Source of the DNA: Theocolax elegans
Taxonomy: Eukaryota > Arthropoda > Insecta > Hymenoptera > Cerocephalidae
Length of the DNA: 64,000 nucleotides
Direction of reading: 5' to 3'
Assembly (NCBI GenBank): GCA_026168455.1
Contig: CM047426.1
Location: forward strand, 80,689,986-80,753,985
Under the pieces are notes generated by a model. That model was given only the letters and a program-made list of their open reading frames with translations. It was not told the origin of the DNA and ran no database searches. The position numbers and the translations under genes were made by a program. Below, one piece after another: positions 56,201 through 64,000 of this stretch (position 1 is its first letter; every line of letters starts with the position of its first letter).

Positions 56201-56568
56201 GAGATTGTGAGGTCCGTCTGTCCGAATGCCTGGAGATGGTTTCCCTCCGCTGCCAAATGGAAAGTGACGGGATTGTTGGTCACTTGTTGAGAATCCAGTA
56301 GGTGTGATCCGCTGACGAGGTTGGCTGTAGATCCAGGATCAACCAGGGCGAGGACTTCTTTCCCGTTGAGTACGACACGGATAGTTGGTTGAGCCGTCGC
56401 ATGTGAAAAAATATTATTTATTTCCGGCTTGCTGCAGGATTGGCGTCGGTTGCCGGCCTTTCCGTCGCCTGTCTCCAGTTTTCCGAAACCACCGTTTCCC
56501 GTGGTTTCTGTCGACGGGCATACACCGGGCAGTCTCGGTGGAGATGTCGTTCGGGGCAGTACCAACAC
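53227..56568 (-). CDS. pol: Gypsy Pol polyprotein (PR-RT-RH-IN)
   Basis: This 1113-codon frame is intact. It has protease (ALVDPGSTANLVS, a DPGS variant of the usual D-T/S-G, about residue 75) and RT with FCVDYRRLND, FSSLDLKSGYWQI and the active site VVYLDDIIIFS. RNase H follows with LQTDASARGMG, NNEQECLAMVWAV and LRTDNKGL, then the HHCC finger (EYHDSKSAGHPGVDETLRC..CLLCNTC). Integrase has VDLMGPYP, LSDQGRQF and NPTERRNQEIKK. The C-terminal PFPIITRV..YLV region ends the integrase. The protein start is not an ATG-defined site: the frame overlaps gag, so expression by gag-pol frameshift is likely. All catalytic residues are present. Confidence 0.93.
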   Translation of the reverse strand: MLVLPRTTSPPRLPGVCPSTETTGNGGFGKLETGDGKAGNRRQSCSKPEINNIFSHATAQPTIRVVLNGKEVLALVDPGSTANLVSGSHLLDSQQVTNNPVTFHLAAEGNHLQAFGQTDLTISVMDREFRLSAHVSSELRHPLILGLPWLISEKGILDFTRHVLYLGSRTRVTIPLVNRPHTKERDIPLPWTKVVHGLQGEEAERLHQVLKEHSGVFSHPGGRLAQTNSAVHEIRLISTQTFRLPPYRCSKEKLQIIEEQTQEMLAEGIIEPTCSPYCSPIVLAKKKDGKPRFCVDYRRLNDITEDSAQPIPRISDALKDLGQAQIFSSLDLKSGYWQIPMATDSKKYTAFTTPSGGCYQFRVMPFGLKGAPGTFQRTMSQQVLTGYIGKFCVVYLDDIIIFSRDLEEHLLHLAMILERLHLHGLTVTLEKCHFAVTNLKYLGHIVTVEGNKANPSNIQDILKFPVPITRKKLQSFLGTCAWLHEYVPGYAELTAPLTDLTSKKSPFRWSSEAQAAFDRVKQAFRQPLALSRPHPDWPYYLQTDASARGMGAVLYQLRPNGERHIISYASAKFSPTESRYHNNEQECLAMVWAVKKYRHLLEDKAFTLRTDNKGLIWLQRFKDTRDKLRRWALLLQEYNPTIEHCPGKENQLADFLSRNPEGEHGLLDDEERLLPPEPAIYEGPGDHAICSISEQLMPLSDLIVAAQQKDPVCNEIVSRLTEEPTPTDLHCLHNGILWHRETPKESWRISVPLSITPRILHEYHDSKSAGHPGVDETLRCIKTTYSWPEMRKDVRDHVRRCLLCNTCKSSGPRTPKTLRPHQPSQPWETIAVDLMGPYPITSRRKRFILVVTDLFSRWVEAFPLGSSEAPRIIKLLEEEVFARWGYPRAILSDQGRQFISHPWKRACESWQAEHWTTAIYHPQANPTERRNQEIKKGLRLHLQGLPHKEWDHELPKVLFQMRTRRNAATGCSPSYLLLGRDLPRPGVWKLEPPMPVSPATQERVETSQTHQRVYQRTYAQEDITQPGYDTNDLVYLRSHPLSKASEGFHAGFHSPWEGPFPIITRVQHEVYLVNRDNQPTKVHIKDMKPAASHAIVSPIPVRTTSRTTEISNS

Positions 56569-57527
56569 TGGGGAAGCCCTGATGTCCTAGGGGAACGGTT
56601 GGTTGACTTGTGTGCCTTCCTCTCGTCCGAATTTCCAGCCTTCCGTCGACTGGCCTCCTCCTCGGCTTCGTCTTGCTCGGATGCCACTGCCTTACTCAAT
56701 AAGTCTGCGAACGTGTTTATGGCTGCGGGCCGGAGAACTTTCTTTAAAGCTGGTCGCAGGAGCTCGAGCATGGCTTGGACCCGCACAGCTTCGGGCACAT
56801 CGGGTTGAATCCGCTGGAACAGGAGATATTTCTCGCGCAGAAAGGTGCCGACCATTTCCTTGTCTCCCTGGTGTTTGGAGTAAAGAGATGCCATAAGGGT
56901 GCTCTTCACTGTGGAGTTGTCGAACCGGGTCAGAAAGAGGTCACGGAACTGCTGCCACTCGAAGTCCAGGTCTCGATAACATTGCCACCATCTCTCGGCT
57001 TCTCCTTTGAGACCGCTCTCGGCCGTCCGCGTTCTTTGCTCCTCGGGAATACGATTGGCTCTCGCATATTCCTCGATCCGCTGCAGGAAACGTGGCGGGT
57101 CTTCGTGGGCAAGTCCTCTAAACTCTGGAACGGGTGGTCGTGTAGCAGTCAGTGCCTGTAGGAGAGCACTCCAGTCTGCAAACGCAGGAGGTACGGCTGC
57201 ATTTGCTCCGTTCGCTGGAGGATCGGCCATGTCGATTCCGGGTACTTCCGTAGGGTATACGGGAACAGCAACGACAGGTAGAGCAGCGGTGATCGGCTCT
57301 TGACGGTGTGTCGTAGACTCGTCCCTCGGTATGGGGGCTGTGGTAGACGGCGTGTCCTGTGAAGTGGAGGCAGCTGTTGGTTTCAAGTCCGGGGTCTGCA
57401 AATCAGTGCGGACGGCAGTTGTCCGTTTATTCTTGGGCGCCACTGGGTGTTTTTCTACTCCCAGAAGTAGTGTAGGCTGCTGCGATCTGGTCTGCGGTCG
57501 CTGCGAGGTTGGTGTTTGCCTTGACAT
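56418..57527 (-). CDS. gag: Gypsy Gag protein
   Basis: The frame starts at ATG 57527, about 80 bases after the primer-binding site; two extra codons upstream begin with TTG. A Thr/Pro-rich N-terminus precedes a capsid-like region (about 125-300: PPRFLQRIEEYARANRIPEE, WWQCYRDLDFEWQQF). A CCHC zinc knuckle CWYCPERHLHRDCP lies near residue 330. Gag packages the RNA in cytoplasmic particles. Its 3' end overlaps the pol frame by about 150 bases. The protein of about 369 residues is of normal length and unbroken. Confidence 0.88.
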   Translation of the reverse strand: MSRQTPTSQRPQTRSQQPTLLLGVEKHPVAPKNKRTTAVRTDLQTPDLKPTAASTSQDTPSTTAPIPRDESTTHRQEPITAALPVVAVPVYPTEVPGIDMADPPANGANAAVPPAFADWSALLQALTATRPPVPEFRGLAHEDPPRFLQRIEEYARANRIPEEQRTRTAESGLKGEAERWWQCYRDLDFEWQQFRDLFLTRFDNSTVKSTLMASLYSKHQGDKEMVGTFLREKYLLFQRIQPDVPEAVRVQAMLELLRPALKKVLRPAAINTFADLLSKAVASEQDEAEEEASRRKAGNSDERKAHKSTNRSPRTSGLPQCWYCPERHLHRDCPVYARRQKPRETVVSENWRQATERPATDANPAASRK

Positions 57528-57608
57528 AGGCAATTACATCGGTCCGGCTAGTGATCAGCTCGGCGTGGATCCCTCCGGCTCCTACCGAAGAAGACAGATG
57601 ATGTCTGT

Positions 57609-57626
57609 GCCCCACGTTGGGCGCCA
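57609..57626 (-). other. tRNA-Lys primer-binding site
   Basis: Minus-strand TGGCGCCCAACGTGGGGC lies two bases inside the 5' LTR. It is complementary to the 3' end of insect tRNA-Lys(CTT) including CCA. This primes minus-strand DNA synthesis. Confidence 0.88.
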
Positions 57627-57628
57627 AA

Positions 57629-58729
57629 TGTCGTAAGCCGGCGCGTCGGGTGACGCTGGTGAGTCCGGTGTCGACGGTATGTCGGCCAGTAAGGCCGAGT
57701 AGATGCTGGTCCGCTGCGCCGCTGTCGTTGTGGCTTCTGCGTTGGCTGAGGGAGGACACAGCACTAACCCCTCAACTAGCTCTCTACGAGCCTGGCCCTG
57801 GCCTCGAGAAACTCGTGGCCAGAGTCGGACGGTCGGATGACCGCCGGTGAGCCCCGCTCACTTTATGAAGTTCTTGGTAGGGTTGGTCAAGATGGACCAA
57901 CCCAGGCGCGAGCCGCTCTAACGGCGAGGTGTCCTCGGAGGAAGCGGGAGGCGCCTTGTAGGTGGCAGGATGATGTCGGCGACCACTCGAGGCTTAATCG
58001 TGGCTGCTGCCCGCTGAGTAGATGGAGGTTTCGGGGCTGCCGGAGTTGGTGGTCGTCTCGGCCGAGTCGGTTTGCGTTGGACTGCCTCTAACGGTGTGGC
58101 TGCTACGGTGGGAACACGCCTAGGTGGAGGTGGCGGCTCTGCTCGGATCCTCGGAGTCCCTGGAGGTGGTAGATCCAACCGCACCGTCCGTTGTACGCCG
58201 TTGTCCACCAGCCAACCTTTGAGAGGAGTGAGTCGGGGTAGCGGTTGCTCCGTCTGGGTGCTGATGCTGCTGACGGTTTGGGTGGCCTGGTCCTTCTTGA
58301 TGATGGTCTGGGCAGCGGCGGTCTGATTCCGGTACTCCAAGGTGATCCGGGCGGCGTAGTCTTGAGCGAGGGAGAGCCCAATGTAGTCGCTCTCGGTGAG
58401 TTCGTATGGCATGGATGGGATGGAAGAAAGGTGCTAATAATTACGATCAGCAAATGATCTTTAATTAAAATTCGCCTTTATTCAAGAACTGTAGAGAAGG
58501 TACAGTATTTATCCCGAAAGGTGGGATACTCCCGCAATGGGAGAAGGCGAGCTCCTGTACGCTCGAACTGGCCTATACTTATAACGGCGCTCGCTTATCT
58601 CGATAACGGGAACGGCGCGATAAGGGGGTAGCCACCTTACGGCCGTTATCGGTACTAATTACTATGTATAAGCTATATATATAAAGGCCGTGCGGTTCAC
58701 GCCTATTAATAGTACGCTTGCGTATAACA
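57629..58729 (-). repeat. 5' LTR of young gypsy element
   Basis: It is 1101 bp and starts TGTTATACG on the minus strand. A TATATATA near 58680 and a TATAAG at 58583-58578 are candidate promoters, and AATAAA lies at 58482-58477. Downstream of the poly-A signal the LTR carries a 164-codon ORF (58412-57918). Confidence 0.93.
57918..58412 (-). CDS. LTR-encoded 164-aa proline-rich protein
   Basis: It begins at ATG 58412 (context ATCCATGCC, MPYELTESDYIGLSLAQDY) and ends at 57918. A helical N-terminus of about 50 residues with a Gln/Thr-rich stretch precedes a Pro/Arg-rich half (PPPPPRRVPTV, PTRPRRPPTPAAPKPP). It lies in the U5 part of the LTR, downstream of the promoter and AATAAA, so it would be the first ORF of the genomic RNA. 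It is in the same frame as gag, 390 bases upstream. An identical copy is in the other LTR (52422-51928). No homologue is recognised. Confidence 0.5.
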   Translation of the reverse strand: MPYELTESDYIGLSLAQDYAARITLEYRNQTAAAQTIIKKDQATQTVSSISTQTEQPLPRLTPLKGWLVDNGVQRTVRLDLPPPGTPRIRAEPPPPPRRVPTVAATPLEAVQRKPTRPRRPPTPAAPKPPSTQRAAATIKPRVVADIILPPTRRLPLPPRTPRR

Positions 58730-59860
58730 ACGCTTTCTTTTTCGCGTAATTAATGCGCGATTGTTTACTCGGGTTATCTAACAAGGGATCCGTATTGTAA
58801 ACAATATGAAACCTATTCATAATTTTTTGAACTCTAACTCCGTAATCACCCATAGTTTCACTTCCTTTTTGCCTAATGGTTCTCAAATTGAACATTACGT
58901 CATCAGCGGTATCAAAGTTATTGTAATGACAATTTAAATCTTGCAGAAGCTCATTGACCGACACATACTGACCTAATCGAGGTGTGTACGCTTCTGCAGC
59001 CTTTCTGACTAGTTTTGTAGCTAAGGCTTGAATAATAAAGGGTTGGCTTCCCGGGCCATGTAAATTCATAGCATTACAAATAGCAAAAACAAAAATTGCT
59101 AAATTATCGGGGTTACCGTCGAAAGTCGGAATAAAATTTAAAGACTGAAAAAGCGTTAGCGGAGTCGCGACTGTATTGTTTGGTGAATAAGGGTATCGAG
59201 TGTATGTTTGGCCTTGAGGCTCGAGAAGGCTGTCATTATTTATCTGTGAATCATTCATCCGTAATGTACTCTGACCTATTTTCTCCGTGTGATTCGACTC
59301 TGGGAGTAACTTAAAACCCGGGGTATTAGCCTGTGAATATATATCGAAAAATGATGCAATATCTTGAGGTGCTTTTTGTATACTGGAATCATGTGAAATA
59401 AAATTGATTTGTATGTTGGATTGAGTGGTTTGATTAGAATTAGGTTGATTACTTGATAATTGAAAATTCTGATTATTTGCTAGTATGTATGCTTCTAAGG
59501 AGGATTTAAAAATCGAGGGGTTCGTTGATTTGCTATCATGGTTTTCTTCATCCAAATCGGATATACTCGCTTTAATAAATTATCGCGGTGAGCTTGGGCT
59601 AGTTTTTGCTCTAAAAGTGTTAACACTGCTGCCATTTGTTCAAGATTTTCATTTTGAATTTGTGTAACAAACTTTTCTACTCCATGATAATTATAAGACT
59701 TTAATACTTCTCGCGGATCTCGAATATCGTTTATGTTTGTTTGCGCTGCTAATTCAGTTGATAAAGAGCTGGGTATGTATGTTTTTGGTATGGTTCCACA
59801 ATTTTTGTCGAATTCTTTTTCAATATCATTAGAACTTTCTTCAAATTTTGGTGACGACAT
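58730..59860 (-). pseudogene. Gag N-terminal part of the old gypsy element
   Basis: ATG 59860 opens MSSPKFEESSNDIEKEF and a helical region with LEQMAAVLTLLEQKL. The frame is lost near 59560 and continues in another frame through PSIFKSSLEAYI to the capsid-like FIPTFDGNPDNLAIFVF and TMGDYGVRVQKIMNRF. It is cut at 58730 by the young gypsy element. The other half resumes at 51638, showing the insertion site. The lesions indicate a much older element than its guest. Confidence 0.75.
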
Positions 59861-59864
59861 TTTC

Positions 59865-61065
59865 AGGTAGTTTAATTATTTAAAAATTATTTTTTTAATT
59901 TATCAGTTGTTAATAATAAGTCCGTTCTCCATAAAACGCAATAATGGGAGGAGGACTGAATAATAACGTATTACGTAGAAATAATTAGCACTTACTTATT
60001 CTTTGAGCAAGAAAATTATTTAAATAGCAAAGGCTTTTTGTTATTTCTGCTGAAAGAATTAACTGCGATGAGACCAGTGTCCAATTGTGTACAGATTCAG
60101 AAAGAACATTCACAGAAAAAGGCTCTCGCTCATCTTATACAATTATTGATATCAATCAATTTCTAAATTAACTAGTGATGAAATAAATAAAGTTATATAA
60201 TAGTATAATTATATATTTTTAGCATAAGGAAATATTTAAAATCTTTTTTAAAATTATTGTTCAATATAAAGCTAGCAGAAATAAGCTTTTACCCTTACAC
60301 TAAATAAAAATTTTTGTCTTTGTTTTTTCGTTTTATTGTATTCGACTTTATATAAAATTTTAAAGGTTATTTAAATTTGAAACTAATAGGTTAGGAATGA
60401 ACTCATAGGTTAGGAGATTAAAATAAGTTTATGACTTTCTCTCACTCTCACTCTCTATCCTTTAATTTTCATATATATGTATATATAATATGATAAGGGA
60501 ATATAATATATTGAGGGAGAAGATACCTCTAATAAAAGCACAATAAATTCAGGCGCCAAGTAACATAAATAAGTTGTATACTCACAGTGATAAAACTCCT
60601 CAATCCTGATCCAATAATCCGTACCTTATTTGCACAGACACAATGACAGACAACTGATTTAACTGATATATTACGATTATTTGCCGAATGCGCACGGGAA
60701 AAATACGGTGTTTTGGGCAACATGCAGCTCGTAATGAAGGAAGCTATATTTGTCTATCGATATCGCGATTTTCACATCAAATTCAATTTTCGAGATTTTC
60801 GAATCTTCGCATTATATATGCCTATGAGCATTAATAATTTAAAATTATTTGTAATAAATTTTGTAATAAATTATAATTATTACACTATAAATTCAAAATA
60901 TTGTCTCATTTTTTCTATGATTTTATCGCTAAAATTACAATAACATTGAAAGAAATAGATTTTGGATTTTAGCAGAATTCTTTCCGTTTTTATTATATCA
61001 AATTTTTAATGTTACACTATTATATATAATATGTATTTATTTTATTATTTTATTATTATTTTTAT
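59865..61065. other. AT-rich stretch, possible 5' leader/LTR of the old element
   Basis: This should contain the leader and 5' LTR of the old gypsy element, but I could not match it to any sequence beyond the env end, so its LTR is not defined. A (CT)n-like tract lies at about 60436-60458 and a short (TA)n at 60472-60488. Confidence 0.35.
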
Positions 61066-61859
61066 TGTAACGGATTTGCTATTTTTTTTAATAATAATAA
61101 ATAAAATAAAAACAATTGACTACCATTAAAACAATAGTCTCATTAATATAAAATAATAGCTCAGTAATAATACGAGTCTATAAGACACGTATAGGTGGAG
61201 GTGGCGGTATCCTTTACTTAGCGAACGCGAACGAAAATAAAAGGCAAACAACAAGAGTGAAAACACGATGTTTAATTTAAAATAAAGGCAATAGTATATT
61301 ATCAAAAAGAGAGGTAATACATGCGTACCGCTGCACGCGAAATCGCAGGTCGATACGCGAAAATAATAAAGAGAAAGAGAGAGAGAGAGAGAGACTATAA
61401 AACTGGCACTTACAGTGCGTGAGCCGCGATGGATAATGTCCGCGTGGTCGCTTCTCTCCGCGGCTTCCTGGGCTGCGTTGTCGCTGAACAAACCACCACG
61501 GATTCACTGGGTCACCAGCACAGCACCAGGATCACAGGAGGCACGGGGCAATCAAAATGGAGAGATAAGAGGAAACAAAATAATTCTCTCACGACGGTTA
61601 AAATAAGTCTCACGGTTGATATTAGTCTAACGCCAGTTGAAATAAGTCTAAGTGCTCTCGCACTTACAAACCGAAAAACTCTCTCTCTCTCTCTCTTTTT
61701 CCCTACTTTTACCTTTACGAAGGTCCGCAAGAATCGCCGAAAATCATCGAACGTCGACTTGTAACACCTGTAAATGTTAATACACAGGCTAGACAGAAAG
61801 AGAGACAGAGAATGTAACGAGTAATATAATATAATCAAATATTATATTAATTCGTTACA
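61066..61859 (-). repeat. 3' LTR of a third gypsy element
   Basis: On the minus strand it starts TGTAACGAATTAATATAA at 61859 and ends AAATCCGTTACA at 61066, 794 bp with TG...CA ends. A polypurine tract GAAGGGGGGA lies directly before it (61869-61860). It contains (CT)n/(GA)n runs at 61374-61398 and 61679-61698. The partner LTR is beyond the right edge. Confidence 0.75.
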
Positions 61860-61869
61860 CTCCCCCCTT

Positions 61870-61908
61870 CCAGACGCTGGGTAGCCGAAGACGTATCAGC
61901 TCTGCATT

Positions 61909-61950
<42 letters not shown>

Positions 61951-62179
61951 AGGCCAGAAGACAAAATGAGAAAGATAATTAAACATAAATAATATTTTAT
62001 AAATAAATAAAATAAATTGATTTAACAGCAAAACATCAGATACAAGAAAATGTTAAGAAGCCGCATATATAAAGGATTTCTCTCTTTATTATAACAACAA
62101 TTAAGAGCGATACGCCTTACGACGAATACAAAATCGGAGAAAAGGTACGCGTAGATACATCAATCGCTCAAAGGAACAT
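61870..62179. other. 3' untranslated region with (CT)n
   Basis: Non-coding DNA between the integrase stop and the 3' LTR of the third gypsy element. It contains a (CT)n microsatellite at about 61912-61944. Confidence 0.7.
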
Positions 62180-64000
62180 TTACGACCGAGTGCGCTGTTC
62201 GATCGTTTCTACCGGGGATACGGGCTTGTTCTTTGCCCCCTTTGGCCTTCCGCGCCTAATTTCCATCGTCGGAAGATTGGTGTGTACATTAGTGTTCGCA
62301 TTTAATCGCTCGTCAGAAGGGGTGCGATCAATCGCAATCATACGATTGACAACTACCCGAGTTTTATGCGGCCTACCTCGCTTACGCAGTGCGTTCGCGC
62401 TCACAGGATCATTATCGTTGGACTCATCGCTAGCTCTTCGCTCTGCGTTTAATCCCTCGCTGTCCCTCGTCGCATCCTCTCGATTAAATTTACTCTCCTC
62501 AGTTATGTCTGTCTGGTCTTCATAATACGGTTTCAGGTCATTGATGTGGCATTTACCTGCTTCTTTTCTATCATTATCGATAAGCTCTACCACGTTTGAG
62601 CCGAGTAACGTTGAAACAATAAAAGAACCGATGTACTTCGGAGCTAACTTGGCAGCTATGCCTTAGACAGCGGACGAAAGTACACGATTCCGCTTAGAAA
62701 CTTTTTGTCTCACGGCAAATTGTACATCGCGGCGTTTTAAATTATAATATTCGGCCTGACGTGCTTGTGCGCATGTCGCTCGTTCAGCAGCTTTAGCTTG
62801 CAGCTTTGGCAGAGTTTGCATACGCTGTTGCCAATTTTGAACAGCTGCTGCGTCTTCGCTGTCGGCGACGGCTCGATCTTCTGTTTTCCGCAAGCTTTTC
62901 GGCGGAACGGGGTTTCTTCCCATATTTAGGAAAGCAGGACTTGCGCCGGTAGAATCTTGCACGGATGTATTATACGCGAACATGAGCTCAGAGATGTGAG
63001 CATCCCATGTTTTATGATTCGCCTCGATAAACGAAGTAATCTTCGTTTTTATCGTGCGATTAACGCGTTCTACAGAGTTCGCCTGTGCATGGTAAGGCGG
63101 AATCGTCGTATGAACCATGCCGTGTTCAGCTAAGAATTGCTCCATAGCAGCATTCTTAAACTCCGTACCATTGTCGGAATGAAAAACATCAGGCATGCCG
63201 AAACGCATGAAAACGCGCTCATTCAGCTCGCGCCGAATGGTATGCGAGTTCGCTTTCCGTATAGGGATACACTCTATCCAACGAGTGAATAAGTCCATGA
63301 ATATTAAAAGATATTCAAATCCATGCGAAGAACGCGGAAACGGTCCCATGATATCACCTGCAACGATTTCCCACAGACGCGAAATAACACGTTTTCCCAT
63401 GAGACCTGCAGGAGTCTGCTGTGGCACTTTACATTGCTGGCAAATCGAGCAATTCCGCACAAATTCGGCGATATCTTTTAAGCATCGCAGGCCAATAATA
63501 GTATCGCGCTATCCGCTGATACGTTTTGTTTCGGCCAAGATGTCCAGCAGTTGGCTCATCATGATTCTCGCAGAGAACTTGTTGGCGTTTCTCCTGCGGT
63601 ATCGCTAGTTTCCAAGCGTCTTCGTCTTCGAAATAGTCATCTATGGAAGGGTCAGGCTTATAATGATACAATCTGCCTCCAAGCACCTTCCAGTCCTGGT
63701 ATTTTTCCGAATTTCCGCTGACATTTGCAAGTTTTTGCGTATACCACCCATCTCGAATGTCGTACGGCAAACTCATTGTAGCGATGTCGCAATCCGAGTC
63801 ATTTTCAAATGCACGAGAGAGGGCATCAGGCACAACATTAAGAGACCCTTTACGATGTTCGATCTCATAATCGTAGCTTTGGAGCTTAAGTGCCTAACGC
63901 GCTAAGCGTCCAGTAGGGTTACGCAAGTTGCACAGCCATTTTAAACAGTTATGGTCTGTTATAACCTTGAAGCGATAACCTTCTACATATGAGCGGAATT
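62180..64000 (-). pseudogene. Third gypsy element: RNase H and integrase with AT-hook tail
   Basis: From the right edge the minus strand reads the RNase H end (VITDHNCLKWL, GSLNVVPDALSRA), with a TAG near 63895. The HHCC finger HDEPTAGHLGRNKTYQ follows, then a one-base insertion near 63485, RNCSICQQCK, and the core (VAGDIMGPFP, FHSDNGTEF, NSVERVNRTI; catalytic residues present). A TAA at 62665-62663 is followed in the same frame by KLAPKYIGSFIV and KCHINDLKPYY. The C-terminal tail has two AT-hook motifs, RKRGRPHK (about 62386-62363) and RRGRPKGAK (about 62257-62231), then a stop at 62180. Three lesions make it inactive. It is cut by the window edge. Confidence 0.8.

Larger units (their letters stand above)
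51635..58733 (-). mobile_element. Young, complete Ty3/gypsy LTR retrotransposon
   Basis: The element 51639-58729 (7.1 kb) has two 1101-bp LTRs that look identical along their length, ending TGT...ACA. ACGC flanks it on both sides (51635-51638, 58730-58733) as a 4-bp target duplication. A primer-binding site next to the 5' LTR, a polypurine tract next to the 3' LTR, gag and an unbroken 1113-codon pol are present. Identical LTRs and open frames indicate a very recent insertion. It lies within the gag gene of an older gypsy element on the same strand. Confidence 0.93.

Noticed and set aside
53365..57850. Numerous plus-strand ORFs over gag and pol
   Set aside because: Reverse-strand shadows of a GC-balanced coding region.
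1..64000. CRISPR arrays, bacterial operons or prophage
   Set aside because: Introns, TATA promoters, LINEs, gypsy elements and microsatellites show eukaryotic DNA; no short regularly spaced repeats of CRISPR type were seen.

Overview
The window is AT-rich eukaryotic DNA: short introns with GT/AG ends, TATA-box promoters, many microsatellites and almost wall-to-wall transposable elements. The mix suggests an arthropod, probably a hymenopteran insect. It includes a Maverick/Polinton with chromodomain integrase, an R1-type LINE, a gypsy element primed by an insect-type tRNA-Lys, a glycoprotein-bearing gypsy element and a DUF7869-like protein. The species assignment is inference. No confidently intact host gene is present; the two best host-type genes (JmjC-like, Seven-in-absentia-like) look broken or incomplete.

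Layout. 1-4.7 kb: palindromic repeats, a hAT-like MITE with an 8-bp target duplication, a 667-bp palindrome carrying tRNA-like sequence in each arm, a 5S-rRNA-derived repeat and a degenerate ~200-235 bp tandem repeat. 4.7-11.8 kb: remains of a Maverick/Polinton-type element (fibre-like ORF, integrase, small companion gene, protein-primed PolB with two introns, and a divergent gene from a shared promoter), all carrying lesions. 12.0-13.4 kb: four 339-bp satellite units. 13.5-14.6 kb: two divergent small ORFs, each followed by a cluster of histone-mRNA-type stem-loops (3 and 4 copies). This is the most unusual signal in the window. 14.6-18.1 kb: simple repeats and a tRNA-derived SINE. 18.2-20.8 kb: a decayed DUF7869-like gene. 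20.86-23.3 kb: a 5'-truncated R1-like LINE. 23.5-25.3 kb: exons of a JmjC-domain gene with a long intronic inverted repeat. 27-38.3 kb: several copies of one jockey/CR1-like LINE family (ORF1, endonuclease, RT), one interrupted by a Harbinger-like palindromic MITE and one reduced by internal deletion to its two ends, plus a RING/Sina-like pseudogene. 38.3-44.5 kb: mostly unrecognised, with a small two-exon ORF and a THAP-like remnant.

44.5-59.9 kb is a nested structure. An old gypsy-type element on the minus strand has its gag split by a young, complete gypsy element (51639-58729; visually identical 1101-bp LTRs, 4-bp target duplication, tRNA-Lys primer site, intact gag and 1113-aa pol). The old element has protease and partial RT, an OTU-protease-like domain fused ahead of the integrase zinc finger, integrase, and a viral-type glycoprotein. 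The young element also carries a 164-aa ORF inside its LTR. 61.1-64.0 kb is the 3' half of a third gypsy element, whose integrase tail has two AT-hook motifs; it runs off the right edge.

Functionally, almost everything is selfish DNA at different stages of decay. Insertion order can be read from nesting: MITEs inside the Maverick and LINE genes, the young gypsy inside the old gypsy. Calls of protein family are from motif recognition by eye; no database search was run.
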